NCBI GenBank assembly: GCA_964017195.1
Contig: OZ024900.1
Location: 32,876,641-32,940,640, forward strand
From: Siderastrea radians
Taxonomy: Eukaryota > Cnidaria > Anthozoa > Scleractinia > Rhizangiidae
Length of the DNA: 64,000 bases
Direction of reading: 5' to 3'
The translations under genes and the position numbers were made by a program. This document shows positions 47,791 to 59,740 of this stretch, in pieces (the first letter of the stretch is position 1; every line of letters starts with the position of its first letter). Under the pieces are notes generated by a model, which was not told the DNA's origin, did no database searches, and worked only from the letters and a program-made list of their open reading frames with translations.

Positions 47791-47896
47791 AAGACTACAC
47801 AATCAGTTTGGCACCTAAGTCTTAAAACGAAATCGTTTTCTTAAGGTTTTGGTGTTATATTTTACTGACAACGAATGTTACAAACATTCCTACGTG

Positions 47897-49967
47897 ATGA
47901 AGTATTTCTTCGGAGCTATTTTCTTTACTGCCATTTTCTTGGCGGCACTTGCTAATTCCTCAGTGAAACTCGCAAAGAGTGACAACTGGGCGAAGACAGC
48001 TCAGTGTAACAATGTGATCTACAACTTCCACGCCAGACCAAGCACCATGAAAATCAAACAACAACGGGGCGAAATAAGAGAAGAAATCAGAGCATTAAAA
48101 GAAAACAAAAGCGACGTTTCTGGAAGCAGTCTGAGCGTTGGTCTTTCCTCTGCGATAAAGCAACAGCTGGCTGAAGTAAAACAAGAACTTAGAGCACTGA
48201 AAGAGAACCAGACTAGTTGTTCAGGTAGCAGTGGGCTGTTCTCTGAAGTAAAACAACTGTTGACCGAAATAAAACAAGAAATCACATGCTGTTCTGACGG
48301 AAAAGGTTTGTAACATACTTTTTAAAGTAATAAACTGTGAGGAGTTTCTTCTCGGCCTGATGCATGTATACAGTACACACTAAACGCCAGCTGAAATTTG
48401 TTCATTCGTAAATCGTTATTGTATCCCTCTATCTCAGTATATTTTCTTTTGTGATTTGGCTTCGTGGAGGTCAAGATACCGCTTTATCTAACCCGCCTTT
48501 GTTTCGTTCTTTTTAAAACGGTCAGAAATGCGTCGCTTGTGCCAGAAAATTTGGACAGGAAAACAGCGTGACCTAAAAACGAAGAACCGTCGCTTCATAT
48601 GAAAAAGCCTTCGGTTACAGAGGCCTATGACTTATTAGTAAATGTTCGCGATAACCTGTTTCGAGATGTTGGTTAAATTCTTTATTCTTTCGTTTTGGTT
48701 GAAGTAGCGAAAAACAAGCATTCTATTTCACGTATGGAAAAGTTCTTCTCAAACGAAGATATATAGTATTCCTCTCAGATTTTCAAAGAGCAGTCTATTT
48801 TTTCGAAGTATCAACGGTAAGCAGTAAATTGTTTATATTTTCCAATAATTTCAGTTTACAGGAACTGCGCCGAAGTTTACAAGTGTGGCAGCAAGATCAG
48901 TGGAGGGAACAAAATCGATCCTGATGGTTTGGGTAGCCTGCGTAGCAGGCGTAAACGGGGAAGGGGAAGGGGAGCGAGAACGCGGGAGAAAAATGGGGGA
49001 CTTGGGGATAGGTCCCCAGACCCCCATTTTTCTCTCGCTTTCTCGCTTCCTTTCCCCTTCCCCGTTTACGCCTGCTACGCAGGCTAAGTTTGGGTGAATT
49101 TGAAGATTTCTGTGAACAAAAAACAGCCGGCGGAGCCTAGTGGACGGTGTTTCAGAAGAGAAAAGACGGCTCTGTAGATTTCTTCCGCGCTTGGGATGAC
49201 TACAAACGGGGCTTTGGTACCTGAAAGGCGAGTTTTGGCTTGGTTTAGACAAAATTCACCGCCTGACTGTAGGCAGCCGTAACAAACTTCGCGTCGACTT
49301 GATGGACTCTTGTGGTAGGACAGCATTTGCAGAGTACAGCTCATTTACTGTGGCAAAGGAAGCGGCGAAATATTAGCTGACTTTAGGAAGCTTTTCAGGT
49401 ATACTTATCCTTGCTAATATATGAATTTTCCACATCGTCCAGATTGAGTGCTTCCTCTTTTTCCGCCTCGCAATATTTTTTCCTCACTCCCCTGCAGCTG
49501 TCCAGTTGAAGCAGTTGTATGATTATGGAACAAATAAAAACTGAAACATCAACAGTGATCAAAATTGAGCTCGTTTGAATAGTTTAACGTTATTATGGAA
49601 CCTTTCCTCGAGTGCCTTATATAGTAAAAATTTCAGCTTGTTTTACGAAAAGTTCACGCTTTTGTTTTGTTGCTTTTTTTCAGGAACTGCTGGCGATTCT
49701 CTTGGTAATCATCGTGGCATGGCATTTACCACCAAGGATCGTGATAATGACAACTGGTCTAAAGACAACTGTGCCTTGCGTTATAAGGGCGTTTGGTCGT
49801 ACAATTATTGAGACTTCTCCAACCTGAATGGACTGTACCTGCTTGGCAAAAGCAATGATCTAAGTCAAGGAATGGTATGGCAACGTTGGGCATATAATAC
49901 CAACGTGTCTCTGAAGAGGTCCGAGATGAAAATTCGCGCAAAGGATTTTCAGAATTCTAACCTGTGA
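47897..49967 (+). pseudogene. FReD gene 4: pseudogene with a transposon in exon 2
   Basis: Exon 1 (47897-48305) is open: signal peptide MKYFFGAIFFTAIFLAAL and three coiled-coil blocks, the last truncated (EIKQEITCCSDG). Exon 2 (48855-49398) is broken: a 153-bp foldback MITE (48934-49086) splits the DGLGEFE motif. Later come a TAG in place of GGWTV coding (GGAGCCTAGTGG), a 1-base loss at GGTACCTGAAAGG and TATTAG near the end. Exon 3 (49684-49967) has TGA where other copies encode the second conserved Cys (TACAATTATTGA). Its old stop is lost and the frame runs four residues further to TGA 49965-49967. Promoter-like sequence and exon 1 are well kept, so a truncated, secreted coiled-coil fragment could still be made. 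Confidence 0.88.
48934..49086. mobile_element. 153-bp foldback MITE inside FReD gene 4 exon 2
   Basis: TAGCCTGCGTAGCAGGCGTA at the left and TACGCCTGCTACGCAGGCTA at the right, with arms pairing along most of the length. Flanks GTTTGGG on both sides; the intact gene 3 exon has GGTTTGGGTGAATTTG once at this point, so insertion with an 8-9 bp target duplication (one mismatch) is shown directly. Confidence 0.93.
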
Positions 49968-50626
49968 CGTGTACTCCATGATGTGAAACCGATTCATTAG
50001 AGAGGATGTAGGGATAATCATCTTTGAGTTTCCACCGGGCGTTTTTCAATCAGATAATATTCGTAACAAGGAAACTTTGATATCAAACACAAGGAATTCA
50101 AGTACTTTTGGAGATACATTAAGGGCTGTAGATTTTGGGCAGGATTTCCGATTTTGCAATGCAAAAGTTTTCTGACAGATCAACACTCAATTTTGTGATC
50201 TTAAGCCACTCCTCGAAAGCTGTTCCTAGAGAGATTATTCATAGAGATGTGAAGAAGTCTGGTTGCTGTACCTTTCAGTAAGTGAAAAAAAAAAAAAAAA
50301 AAAAGAAGAGAAAGAAACTGAAAAAACCGCCACAACTGTAGTAACCAGACTCTGGCCACGAAAAAAAACGCCTTTCTAGCCAATTTTCCACTTTTATATT
50401 GCTGATTTGTAAGAGAGACGCTTGAATTTAAGTCTTAGATCATGGAATTTTTTGTGTTGTTTTCTGCTGTACTTATATCCCCTATTTCAACGCTCTCTAT
50501 CATAAAACAAACCCTGAAGTCAAACTTTTTTTCTGAAAAACTCTTACAAAGAGTTATCCAAATAAAAGCAACTAAGAGTTCAATTTACCGTGGTGTTGTA
50601 TATTTGTTATGCCGCGTGTGCCCATT

Positions 50627-50729
50627 TTCTGCGTGCAGAAGTATCCTATTTCCTTTGCTCCACGGGGAAAAAGGGAGCTTTCCCCGTGGAGCAAAGGAAA
50701 TAGGAGACGTCTGAGCACAGCTCAGGCTA
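50627..50729. mobile_element. foldback MITE, paralogue of 40936-41039
   Basis: Inverted arms around CTATTTCCTTTGCTCCACGG; flanks GTGCCCATT and GTGTCCATT. The same insertion as behind gene 2, so it was present before genes 2 and 4 were duplicated. Confidence 0.85.
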
Positions 50730-51600
50730 GTGTCCATTCAAATGAAAGCTACTGAGCGGTACCTTTTTTGTGGCCTGATCATTAAGCTGTATAAGGTGGT
50801 TCTACCTTTTGTGTCTGCGGATGAAATCCTAAAGTGTGACCGTTCAAATGAAAGCTACTGAGCAGGACTTTCCTGTGGTGCTGTTTATTATGCTGTACAA
50901 AGTGGTTCTAACTTTTGAGCCTGTGGATGAAATCCTAAAGTATCTCCATTCAAATGAAAGCTACTGAGCATTACTTTCCTGTGGTGCTGTTTATTATGCT
51001 GTACAAGGTGGTTCTAACTTTTGAATCTGTATATGAAATCCTAAAGTCTGTCCGCGTAAGCAATCATAATCTTATTGCCCGAAATATTTCAAGCTTAGAA
51101 ATGAATTTTTTGCTCAAATACAACGTCATCTCCACAATTTTTAGCAGCTATCTTACTCGGACCTGGTGGTTAAACTGATGAACTCCGAAGATATTTATCT
51201 TAATTTACGATTGACGAATTATATTTCACTATTGAATAATTTGCGTGACAGTATCCTGTCATCTAAGAATGATGTGACTTGATTATCTGTTATTAATATC
51301 ATAATAATTATTATTTCTTTTTCTTTTTGTTCTTGTTTTTACGTACCTTTTGCAATACTGTAAATAATTATGGTCATGCAAATAAAGGTTATTGTTGTTG
51401 TTGTTGTTGTTGTTGTCCATTCAAATGAAAGCTACTGAGCAGTACTTTCCTGTGGTTCTGTTTATTATGCTGTACAAGGTGGTACTAACTTTTGTGTCTG
51501 TGGATGAAATCCTAAAGTGTGACCATTCAAATGAAAGCTACTGAGCAGTACTTTCCTGTGGTACTGTTTATAATGATGATCAATGGGCCAGTTGGGAGTA
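50730..51600. repeat. about 100-bp tandem repeats behind FReD gene 4
   Basis: Five or more units of the type TGTCCATTCAAATGAAAGCT...CTGTGGATGAAATCCTAAAG, interrupted by the retroelement end at 51059-51417. Short versions lie at 41040-41200. Confidence 0.8.
51059..51417 (+). mobile_element. probable 3' end of a non-LTR retroelement, (TTG)n tail
   Basis: A unique block ends in AATAAAGGTTATTGTTGTTG..., the kind of simple-repeat tail some LINE/SINE elements carry, and interrupts an otherwise regular tandem repeat. No reverse-transcriptase motif remains. Confidence 0.5.
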
Positions 51601-51799
51601 CTAGTGTTTAACGGAACCCTATTTACTTAAAGGCCGACACAAGAAGACAGTACAAGACAGTAGGGCGAGAAGAAACATCTCAAAAAAAGTGGGGCCCTCT
51701 CAATTCGAACCAAACAATAAATTAAAATTAAGTAACATAAAATAAAATAAATTCAGTATCCCACAGTTTTCTAGTTGCTCAGTTTCACGAATGACACAA

Positions 51800-51808
51800 A
51801 CACACACA

Positions 51809-51841
<33 letters not shown>
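51800..51841. repeat. (CA)n microsatellite
   Basis: About 20 CA units. Confidence 0.95.
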
Positions 51842-51846
<5 letters not shown>

Positions 51847-52140
51847 AATAGTCAATTTAAGTCACATTGTGCATGAGCTGAGTTAAGCTATTTTGTGCTA
51901 CCGTCAGTTCGGCGTCGAAATAAAAACTGAATATTGTCAGCGTTACAGCACTGTTTAAAAGGAAACACGAAGAAGCCTTAACTGAGAAAGAGAGTATTTT
52001 CTCACCGGCGTCGGTTTTCTAAAGAGAGAATACATGATAGTTACATATGCATTGAAAATTTCAATCTGGGATAGAGTTTTGCCCCTTTTAACCACATGTT
52101 CGTCACCGCAGTTTGTTTTTTATTCCTATTGAGGTTGAGA
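51842..52140. other. intergenic, nothing recognised
   Basis: Single-copy-looking A+T-rich sequence between the CA repeat and the minisatellite. Confidence 0.4.
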
Positions 52141-52149
52141 TGGCCGAAG

Positions 52150-53275
52150 AATAAGAGTACCTCTTTTTAACCACGCTTATAACCATCTTATACCGCACCT
52201 TTTAGCCACCCAAATAACAACGCAAAACTGCCTCTTTTTAACCACGCTAATAACCGCACTAAACTGCCCCGTTTAACCACCCTAATTTACCCCTTTTTAA
52301 CCACCCTAATAACCACCCTAAATTGCCCGTTGTTTACCACTCTAATAACCACTTAAAACTGCCCCTTTTTAACCACGCTAATAATCACCCTAAACTGCCC
52401 CTTTTTAACCAAGCTAATAACCACCCTAACTTGCCCTTCTTTTACCATTCTAATCACCACTTAAAACTGCCCCTTTTAAACCACCTTATAACAACCAAAA
52501 ACTGCCCCTTTTTAACCGCCCTAATAACCAACAAAAATTTCCCTTTTTAAATAATCTAACAACCACCTAAAATTGCCCACCTCGAACCACGATAATAACC
52601 ACCCAAAACTGCCCCCTTTTAAGCCAGTTAATAACTACCAAAAACTGCCCAACATCTTACAACTGCCAAAAACTGCCCCTTTCTAACCATCCTAATAACC
52701 ACCTTAAACTGCCCCTTTTTAACCACCTTAATAACTACCAAAAACTGCCCCTTTCTAACCATCCTAATAACCACCTTAAACTGCCCCTTTTTAACCACCC
52801 CAATAACCACCCTAAATTGCCCCTTTTTAACTACCCTAAACTGCCCCCTTTTAACCACGCTTATAACCACACAAAAATGCTCCTTTAACCACGCCAATAA
52901 CCATCCTATACTGCCCCTTTTTAACCACGCTAATAACCACCCTAAACTGCCCCTTTTTAACCATCCGAATAACCACCCAAAAAAGCCCCTTGTTAACCAC
53001 CCTAATACCGCCCTAAATTGCCCCTTTTTAACTACCCTAAACTGCCCTCTTTTAACCACGCTTATAACCACCCAAAAATGCCCCTTAAACCACGCCAATA
53101 ACGACCCAAAACTGTGCCTTTTAAGGCACGCTAATAACACCCCTAAAGTGCGCCTTTTTAACCACGCTAATAACCAGCCTAAAGTGCCCTTTTTTAACCA
53201 CGCTAATAACCACCCAAAACTGCCCCTTTTAAACCACGCTATTAAATAACCACCTCAAACTGGCCCTTTTAGTCA
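52150..53275. repeat. 1.1-kb minisatellite with CCCTTTTTAACCACC units
   Basis: About 30 degenerate units of roughly 36 bp, each with CTGCCCCTTTTTAACCACCC and CTAATAACCACCCTAAA. The 170-residue minus open frame across it (53140-52628) is periodic and not a gene. Confidence 0.93.
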
Positions 53276-53620
53276 AGTCTGTTAGCGTGATGATCGTGCA
53301 AATTCGGACGATGACGCCAAATTTGGTATGGTGAGTCTTCTGTGTGTCACAAAGGATTTCAGAAGGGTAGCCACGTGATCGGAGTTCAGGAGGGGCGTTA
53401 CGGACGTTATTTTGAAATATCTAATTTGCATATGAGACGGTCAGCGGTATGCTCCTAAAAACCTTGTTAAATCGGCGATGTTAGGTAAAAAAGGGCACAG
53501 CCTCGAGGCTTCTAAGAGAATATGGAGTAGATTAATTAATTATTCTCACTTTTCAGGAGTTTACACTGCTTTATTTTTATTTCAACATGCCGCAAGCGAA
53601 GTAGCGGGCATTGTTCATTA

Positions 53621-55000
53621 CTATTTCGCAATTTTCTCAGTATGAACGGGAAGCCAGCGTGAGTAATTGATATGATCGAGGGCGAAAAACCATGGCGCCA
53701 AAGTTTCTAAGGCCTCCACATCTAGTTGAAAGTTAGCTTCGCGCTCTGCTTTAACAAATACAAGAATGAGCCTTTCTGACGGAGAATCAAGTCCCAGAAC
53801 TGAAAGGTTGGGCATCTTTCAATCATGTTACCTCTTCATTCTTCGGTATAGGTACTATGATCTCGAGAGTTAAACGCTTCTAGCTGCAGCTTCGAGAGCG
53901 CTAATGCAGTGACTTGGTGTGCATGTCTGGTCCTTGTGAGATGACATACTGTCAGAAATAAATCTGCAGTTCCCGATGGCGCCACATCAGAGTCTGACAA
54001 AGCAGTAGTCCACCCAGAGCCTTTCAGAAGGTCACTACAAAGGTTCCACAGCGCCATCTCAATATGCAGGCCACCTAGCATGATGACAAATTTGTTTTCC
54101 CCGTGTGTGACCCGCCATTCCCACTGAACTTTCTTGGCAAGAGCGTACAGAGGCTGTTCGACTGCAATAATAACACATATTTGGCCTGGATTGAGATAAT
54201 CTACTGCTTTGTGCACCACACTCATGCCGTGTTTAATCATCGATGCCGTTGCTGCTTTCTAGTAAAACAAAGGCATCAAATCTCCGATGTTATCTTGCTC
54301 GACTGTAGATTGAGTGACCGAAGCATGATAAGCCGCCCAGGTAATCTTATCGTTCTTGTCAAGATTTTTGTCGAGTAGTGTAATGCTGTGTTCAGACCAC
54401 TGTTTCTCTGGTAATATGGCACTACCAAGGTGCCCTGTGGTGTAGCTGCATGTGTCTGTGAAATTGGGCGAAAGAATCTATCTATCCTGGAGGAATGCAT
54501 CTTCCACCGTAGTGTGCCTTTCTGGGAGTGAACAGTCTGTACTTAATTGAAAAGAAAGATTGATGGTTGATCTTGACGTTCCGTTGGTACTGTGTTTTAG
54601 ACGGATGTTGAAACAGGCTGATCGAAGTTCCATGAAAAGAACCCTGCCGGTGTAGGGAGGGGTCGTGATCAAGATTGTCAATTGCTCCAGTAGTAAACAA
54701 CCCGAACCTTTGATTTAGTGGGCAAACTACACCATCTTCTAATGGTTGTACACGGCTGTGGCTAGTCCATTGGCGAGTTCTTCTACTCTGTTATAGGAAA
54801 TACTCCATCCAAGGCGGTTTAAAGTATTCACGAGCGTCTTACTTCTGGTTTGTGTATGCACATTCAAACCCATGTAAGTAGGCAGAGGAGGCTCGCGTTC
54901 GTGTGAGTGTCGAACTGCTTTCGTCTCACTGGAATTCCTTCTTTTCGTGCTGTGGAACAGAAGGAGTTGCGCAATAGTGAGACAGGCCTTTGAGACCTCC
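53621..55000 (-). pseudogene. decayed copy of an uncharacterised multicopy protein family
   Basis: Read on the minus strand in several frames, a colinear protein shows through: LPTYMGLNVHTQTRSK and LGWSISYNRVEELANGL (about 54900-54740), DNLDHDPS and FHGTSISLFQH (54690-54600), WAAYHASVTQSTVEQDN (about 54345-54290), then an open frame 54240-53836 with MLGGLHIEMALWNL, GSGWTTAL, SGTADLFL and TRTRHAHQVTALALSKLQ, and finally FVKAEREANFQL and WFFALDHINYSRW (53815-53621). At least four frame changes and a TAG (about 54260) break it. I recall uncharacterised proteins with these motifs in cnidarians, but know no named domain or function. No introns are evident, so a repeat-borne gene is possible. The 5' limit is uncertain. 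Confidence 0.6.
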
Positions 55001-56121
55001 GATTCCTAGTCGTGAATACTTGTCCCATTCAGTACCATAGACATAAGGTCAAGTAATTGGGGTGGGACCGATTCCTGCTGGCATCGGGATGAGAACTGCC
55101 AATTAAATTTAAATCCTTGTCGGTTAAAAATTTGCTGACGAACCATTTTCGCAGCCTTCGAGAGGATCAGATTGTATCTACGATTATTTGTGACCTAAGG
55201 ATTGACATAATTTGCCCCTGACCGGCAGTAAAAGGCCAGGACGTTATTCTTCTTTGCTTCTAGGGGAACAAAATGGAAACCCGTTAAAGTTTCGACGAGA
55301 AAATCGTTCGTACTTTTTCCCTTAGTAATATTCTGGCTCAAACCTTTCAGTATTATTTACACAGTCTGTGAACGATGAACCAAAGTCGCTTAAATAGCTT
55401 TAAATAAGGTCAAATCAGCACACAAAACCAAGAAACACAGAATGGACACAAACTAAAACAAGTAAGGAACTCTATTTGCGAAAAAAAAATTATTTTACGA
55501 TTCTAAAAAGGTTTTGTTAAATTCCCATACAAATCCTTCTATTTATCACCATGCTCGCCAAGTGAGCTTGGGTGACCTGTGGTTCCTGGAACTCAAACGT
55601 GTTGTTCAATCTGTTTTGCCAAATACATCGGGCATTCAGACACGGAACAAAACGAAATAAATACTGAATAACCTTAGATACATTCATCCAAGGATGGATA
55701 AGTTAATCCCGGTACGTCTTAAACTATTTGCGTTTTAAAATCCCCACTGAAACTGGCACGTGGACGCCGCCGCTGAAAAATTAATATGCAAATTAGGTTA
55801 ACTAAAAGGCCCTCTCAGCGTCTGTCCGGGACCTCGATTTCTCAGCTACCCTTCTGAACTTGTAGAGCAAACCACAGTTATACTTTGTGCAAATTTTCAT
55901 GCCATTGTCCGGAAGTGCAAGATAACGCCCATTTTTTGCGTTAACAGACCAGACTATTTTGACCAGAGTAAAAGAGGAAAGGAAGTCACTTTTTAGGTTT
56001 AAACCTTTCAGATCTAATAACCTGTAACAGTGTAATAAAATCGGATAAAGTAACCAGCTTGGAATTGTTGAGCTGCAAAACTGCTGTGACCCTCACTGAA
56101 TGTTTTCTCTTTACCACAATA
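55001..56121. other. no gene recognised
   Basis: May include the 5' part of the decayed gene at 53621-55000, but I cannot follow a frame here. Confidence 0.4.
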
Positions 56122-57070
56122 ATGCATCAGTCAATTCCAGCTGCGCCCATCGCCCCCCTCTTGGCAACTGAGGGGCATTTGCGTGCCTTGTCAGTCCCGG
56201 GGGTGGGGCATTAGCAAATCTGGTACGGCCAGGGGGTCGGGCATTTGACACACACGGGGTTTCCGACTCGAAATCCAAACATGGAGGATTTTATCGCAAA
56301 GGACCAGCAGTTCGTCGCAGATTGGATCGTCCGTTAAGGACTGGACAAACTTGTGGAGGTTTTTTCGATTTTATGCATTTCTTCATTGCTTATCAAGGCA
56401 CAACTATCACTGTAGATAGCGAGATCGGGAACGATCAACGTGAATTGACTAACGCATGCTTCTTTGAACAAGGATTTAAGCAAACTTTGGTTGCGATGAT
56501 TCTTAAACTATTACGATCGATTATTGAATTCTAAACATGAGTATAGGAATCGTCGTTTTATACTTTTGCATATTATTAAAATATTCACAACAGATGACGA
56601 TACAACATACTTCTATAATGTCAAGATTTTTGTGTACCAGCGAACTGTTTAAAACAAAACATTAAAGTAACAATCAACTTCATGCAGTTCATGTAGTATT
56701 GTTGTCTGTGAAGTATTAAAGTATCATCGCTTGGCATTTATACTAACTTTATTATTATGTTAAACATCGGATAGTTCCATTACAAACAATAGAAGACTGA
56801 GAGGCAGGCCTACAGAAATGAAAAATCACATATAAAAATGCTGAAAGTGGCATCATTGTGCAATAAATGAAAACTGCTGCGACGTTGATTGGGGAAGTAG
56901 GATCCCGGGGGCGGGGCATTTGCTCTCTTCCTTAGTCCCCACCGCGGGGCATTTGGCAGCTTAAGTGTCCCCACCCCCGGGAATTTACCAGTCAAGAGAA
57001 AAAAAATGCTAATGCCCGGGGGTTAGCCCGGGGGGGGGGGCATGGGCGCAGTTGGAATTGACTGATGCAT
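56122..57070. mobile_element. 0.95-kb inverted-repeat element, ATGCATCAGTCAATTCC ends
   Basis: ATGCATCAGTCAATTCCAGC then TGCGCCCAT at the left, exactly mirrored at the right (GGAATTGACTGATGCAT). Subterminal GGGGCATTTG repeats on both sides. The short open frame 56322-56534 lacks transposase motifs. Confidence 0.85.
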
Positions 57071-57932
57071 AAAGTGTACTCGTTGTAGAAATCAATCGGA
57101 GGGTTATAAAATTAATAAACCCTTTCTTGGCTTGCTGCTGGGACAGGGATTTTTTTGCCGGGCGGCGGGGAGGGGGGGGGGGGGAAATGGGCTGAAATTT
57201 TAATTTAATGCCTTTTATCGTCCACAGAATACTCCAAGAACGTGAAGAGAAGGAAACCTCGTGTAGCGGCCACATAAGCTTGACAGTTTTGGGTGGTCAC
57301 TTACGGGACGCTCAACTCAGCTGTCAACCATAGTTAAGATGTTGGGCTGTCTATATTTGCTGATAAGAAACGTTCGTTTTGACTTTTGTGGCTTAAATCG
57401 AGGACGTAAAAGCGTCGCAGACGGAGGAGAGCAGTTCTTCCTGTACCCGCGACGTCCGGAACGTAATCGTTTTAGTGATCGCGACCAAACAGGAACTTAG
57501 CTATAGAAACTGAGAAAACAGTGCTACCGGAAATAAGATTTTTGCAATATTACATTTGGGTCATGGTACAGTTTATACCCCCTGATTCGCGCCTATGTGT
57601 GAAGGCGTTACTTCTGTAGAAGATTAGCCAGGGATTTGAAGTTTCAGTTCAGGAAGCGTCCGTAGTTACAATCGTAGTCAAAATTTGTTTTCCATAAATC
57701 CTTGAAATTTCCTCCTGATCCGAACTTGTGCATCGGCGACTGAACTACGCAATGTGTCCGTTACAAGCGAAAATTAAATCAGGTAACTCGATGCAAGGAC
57801 CACTTGGACAAACAGTAGCGAGGTGAAGCCGGATCTTGGTGTAGATCAGGATCAGCAATGTTGAATAAAACAAAAAACCAATTGCAAGGCTGATCGGACA
57901 GCTAAGAAGGGTCATAATTTTATTGCCCAGTA
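57071..57932. other. no gene recognised
   Basis: Contains a G tract (57165-57184) and otherwise unremarkable sequence. Confidence 0.4.
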
Positions 57933-57962
57933 TTTCGGTGAGACAAAACTCACCTTCATCAG
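57933..57962 (-). ncRNA. hammerhead-like ribozyme core (candidate)
   Basis: On the minus strand: CTGATGA, an A, stem GGTGAG, loop TTTTGT, stem CTCACC, GAAA. CUGAUGA-stem II-GAAA is the hammerhead core. One A is unpaired at the base of stem II, and I could not find convincing stems I and III, so activity is doubtful. Similar cores occur in Penelope-like retroelements and this may be a remnant of one. Confidence 0.35.
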
Positions 57963-59740
57963 GGGCTGTAAAAGCTAAGTAAAAATCGAATGAAACGGTT
58001 ACAAGATTTAAAATGAAATTTTTTAAATCTTGGCACCTGACCTTATTTTTCCTGCCTCGCTAAGTCGAGGCGATAGCTGACAATATGGAAATTTCAGAAA
58101 ATTTTATGCACGAAATGCATATCACCCTCGTTATTACCCTCTCTTCGCGACCACCTAAATCTGCAAGGGACTGGAGATAGCTTATGTTAATATTTAACAA
58201 ATATCTAGGCGTTATTGCTTTTGTAAGCCAATCAGAAGGCATAAATGTTATGACGTATACGGACGCGAAGCGCGCGAAAATCGCACCTTGTACAAGCGCG
58301 AGCGCGTGTCGTCACAAAGGTAGCGATTTGCAGTATTTTGGCCAGTTTTTAAAGCTTTATGTAGCTATTTAAAACGAGATCGGAAAATGAAAGGCTTACG
58401 TAGAAGGGTAGAATACGAGAGGATGAAAATGACGAAGAAGAAGCTTCTCGTTTTTGACTCGCAGCGAAAATGGCACGGCGAGGGTCCAAGGCGAGGTGAT
58501 TCAAGGTTAGTAAGCTAAAATCCGATGAAATGATAAGCTCAGCTAAAAATATATTGATACCTAATGTCTTAACGAGTTGATTAATTCATTGTCCTTATTA
58601 TACAAACTCCAGAGTTTCAAGTCTCTCGTCAGCTGTAAGATTCGTAACGTTCGCCTTCTTCAAGATGGCGGACTTTTCCGATCCAGTAAACTTATAAGCT
58701 TACTTTTTCATCCGAGGTAGTGTAAAATGTCAGTCGTCTCCCCTCCCCCCCCCCCCCAACCAGGTTGCCGCGGTCAGGGAAAAACACTTCTTTTCGAGGT
58801 TAGGGCAAAGTCTGGGGATTTTGTATAAAGCCAGGGAAATTCTTAATTGTACCTCAAAGACAGTGAAAACTCAGGGATTTTGTTTTTACTTGCTACTAGG
58901 TGTGATGAGGATTTTTTATTGTTGGCAATGTGAGGTTGTTTCAAAGAATATTTTCTAGCAACTTTTTTGCGGCTTTCCCTCAAAGGATTCATCTTGTGCA
59001 TGGTCAGTGAAAAGTGGTTTGTGGTCAGTGAAAATCAGGGGGGGGGGAGATAGAGGGGTTTAAACCTCCTACTTCCCATACCCTTTAATCCCTGTCCCCA
59101 CCCTGTATTTGTTGGCTCCTGCCTCTTTGCATTTTTTCGATTGCAAAATATTGCACGATGTTGCATAATTTTCCCCTTTTTCTCCCACTTCCTGCCACAT
59201 TGGGAATCCCACTTTCCATCCCCTCTTCTCTCGCCTCCCGTACACCTCCCGCCCCCTGTTCTCCGGGTCTCCCTCCCCCCCCTGTCTCCCTCCACAAATC
59301 AGGGAATTTGTTTTTTCCTGATGGGTTGCTACCCTATGGAGTAACCCTCATTGAGGTTGGGAGGAGATGACTACAGTTCAGGTCACATCCAGCAGAGCTT
59401 AGCGAGGGTTACTGGAGTCAAAAAAGAAAATTGTAGGTAGCCATGTATTTTCCAGAGAATTAAACAACCATAATATTTTTCTAAAAGCTTTTAAGTACAC
59501 AACATTATGTGGCAGTTTCTTTCCAAGTTTAAGCTCAATTTTCTCTGAAAAATGTATGGTTACCTCCAATTTTCTTTTTGGATTTCTGAAGCCCTTGCTA
59601 AGATCTTATCCTGCAAAGTGATAAACCACACGAAAATACCTTTGTATCAGTGGATACTGTCCTTAAGAAACCCTAGTTTCTCGGCTGTTGCCTGATTTCA
59701 AGTTGTGTTCATATTCAGTTTGGTCTTTGTCTTTGTTTAA
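57963..59740. other. no gene recognised; CpG-rich patch
   Basis: 58250-58330 is rich in CG dinucleotides and a short basic open frame (58387-58507) ends at a GTTAGT, which could mark the first exon of a plus-strand gene, but nothing downstream supports it. Confidence 0.35.

Noticed and set aside
52628..53140. 170-residue open frame, minus strand
   Set aside because: Strictly periodic VVKKGQFRVV-like text from the minisatellite; no start context or domain.
53836..54240. Considered as a real 134-residue gene
   Set aside because: Its family continues colinearly in other frames on both sides, so it is a piece of a broken longer gene.
58387..58507. Possible first exon (MKGLRRRVEYERMK...) with a GTTAGT donor
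   Set aside because: No downstream exon or family similarity to support it.
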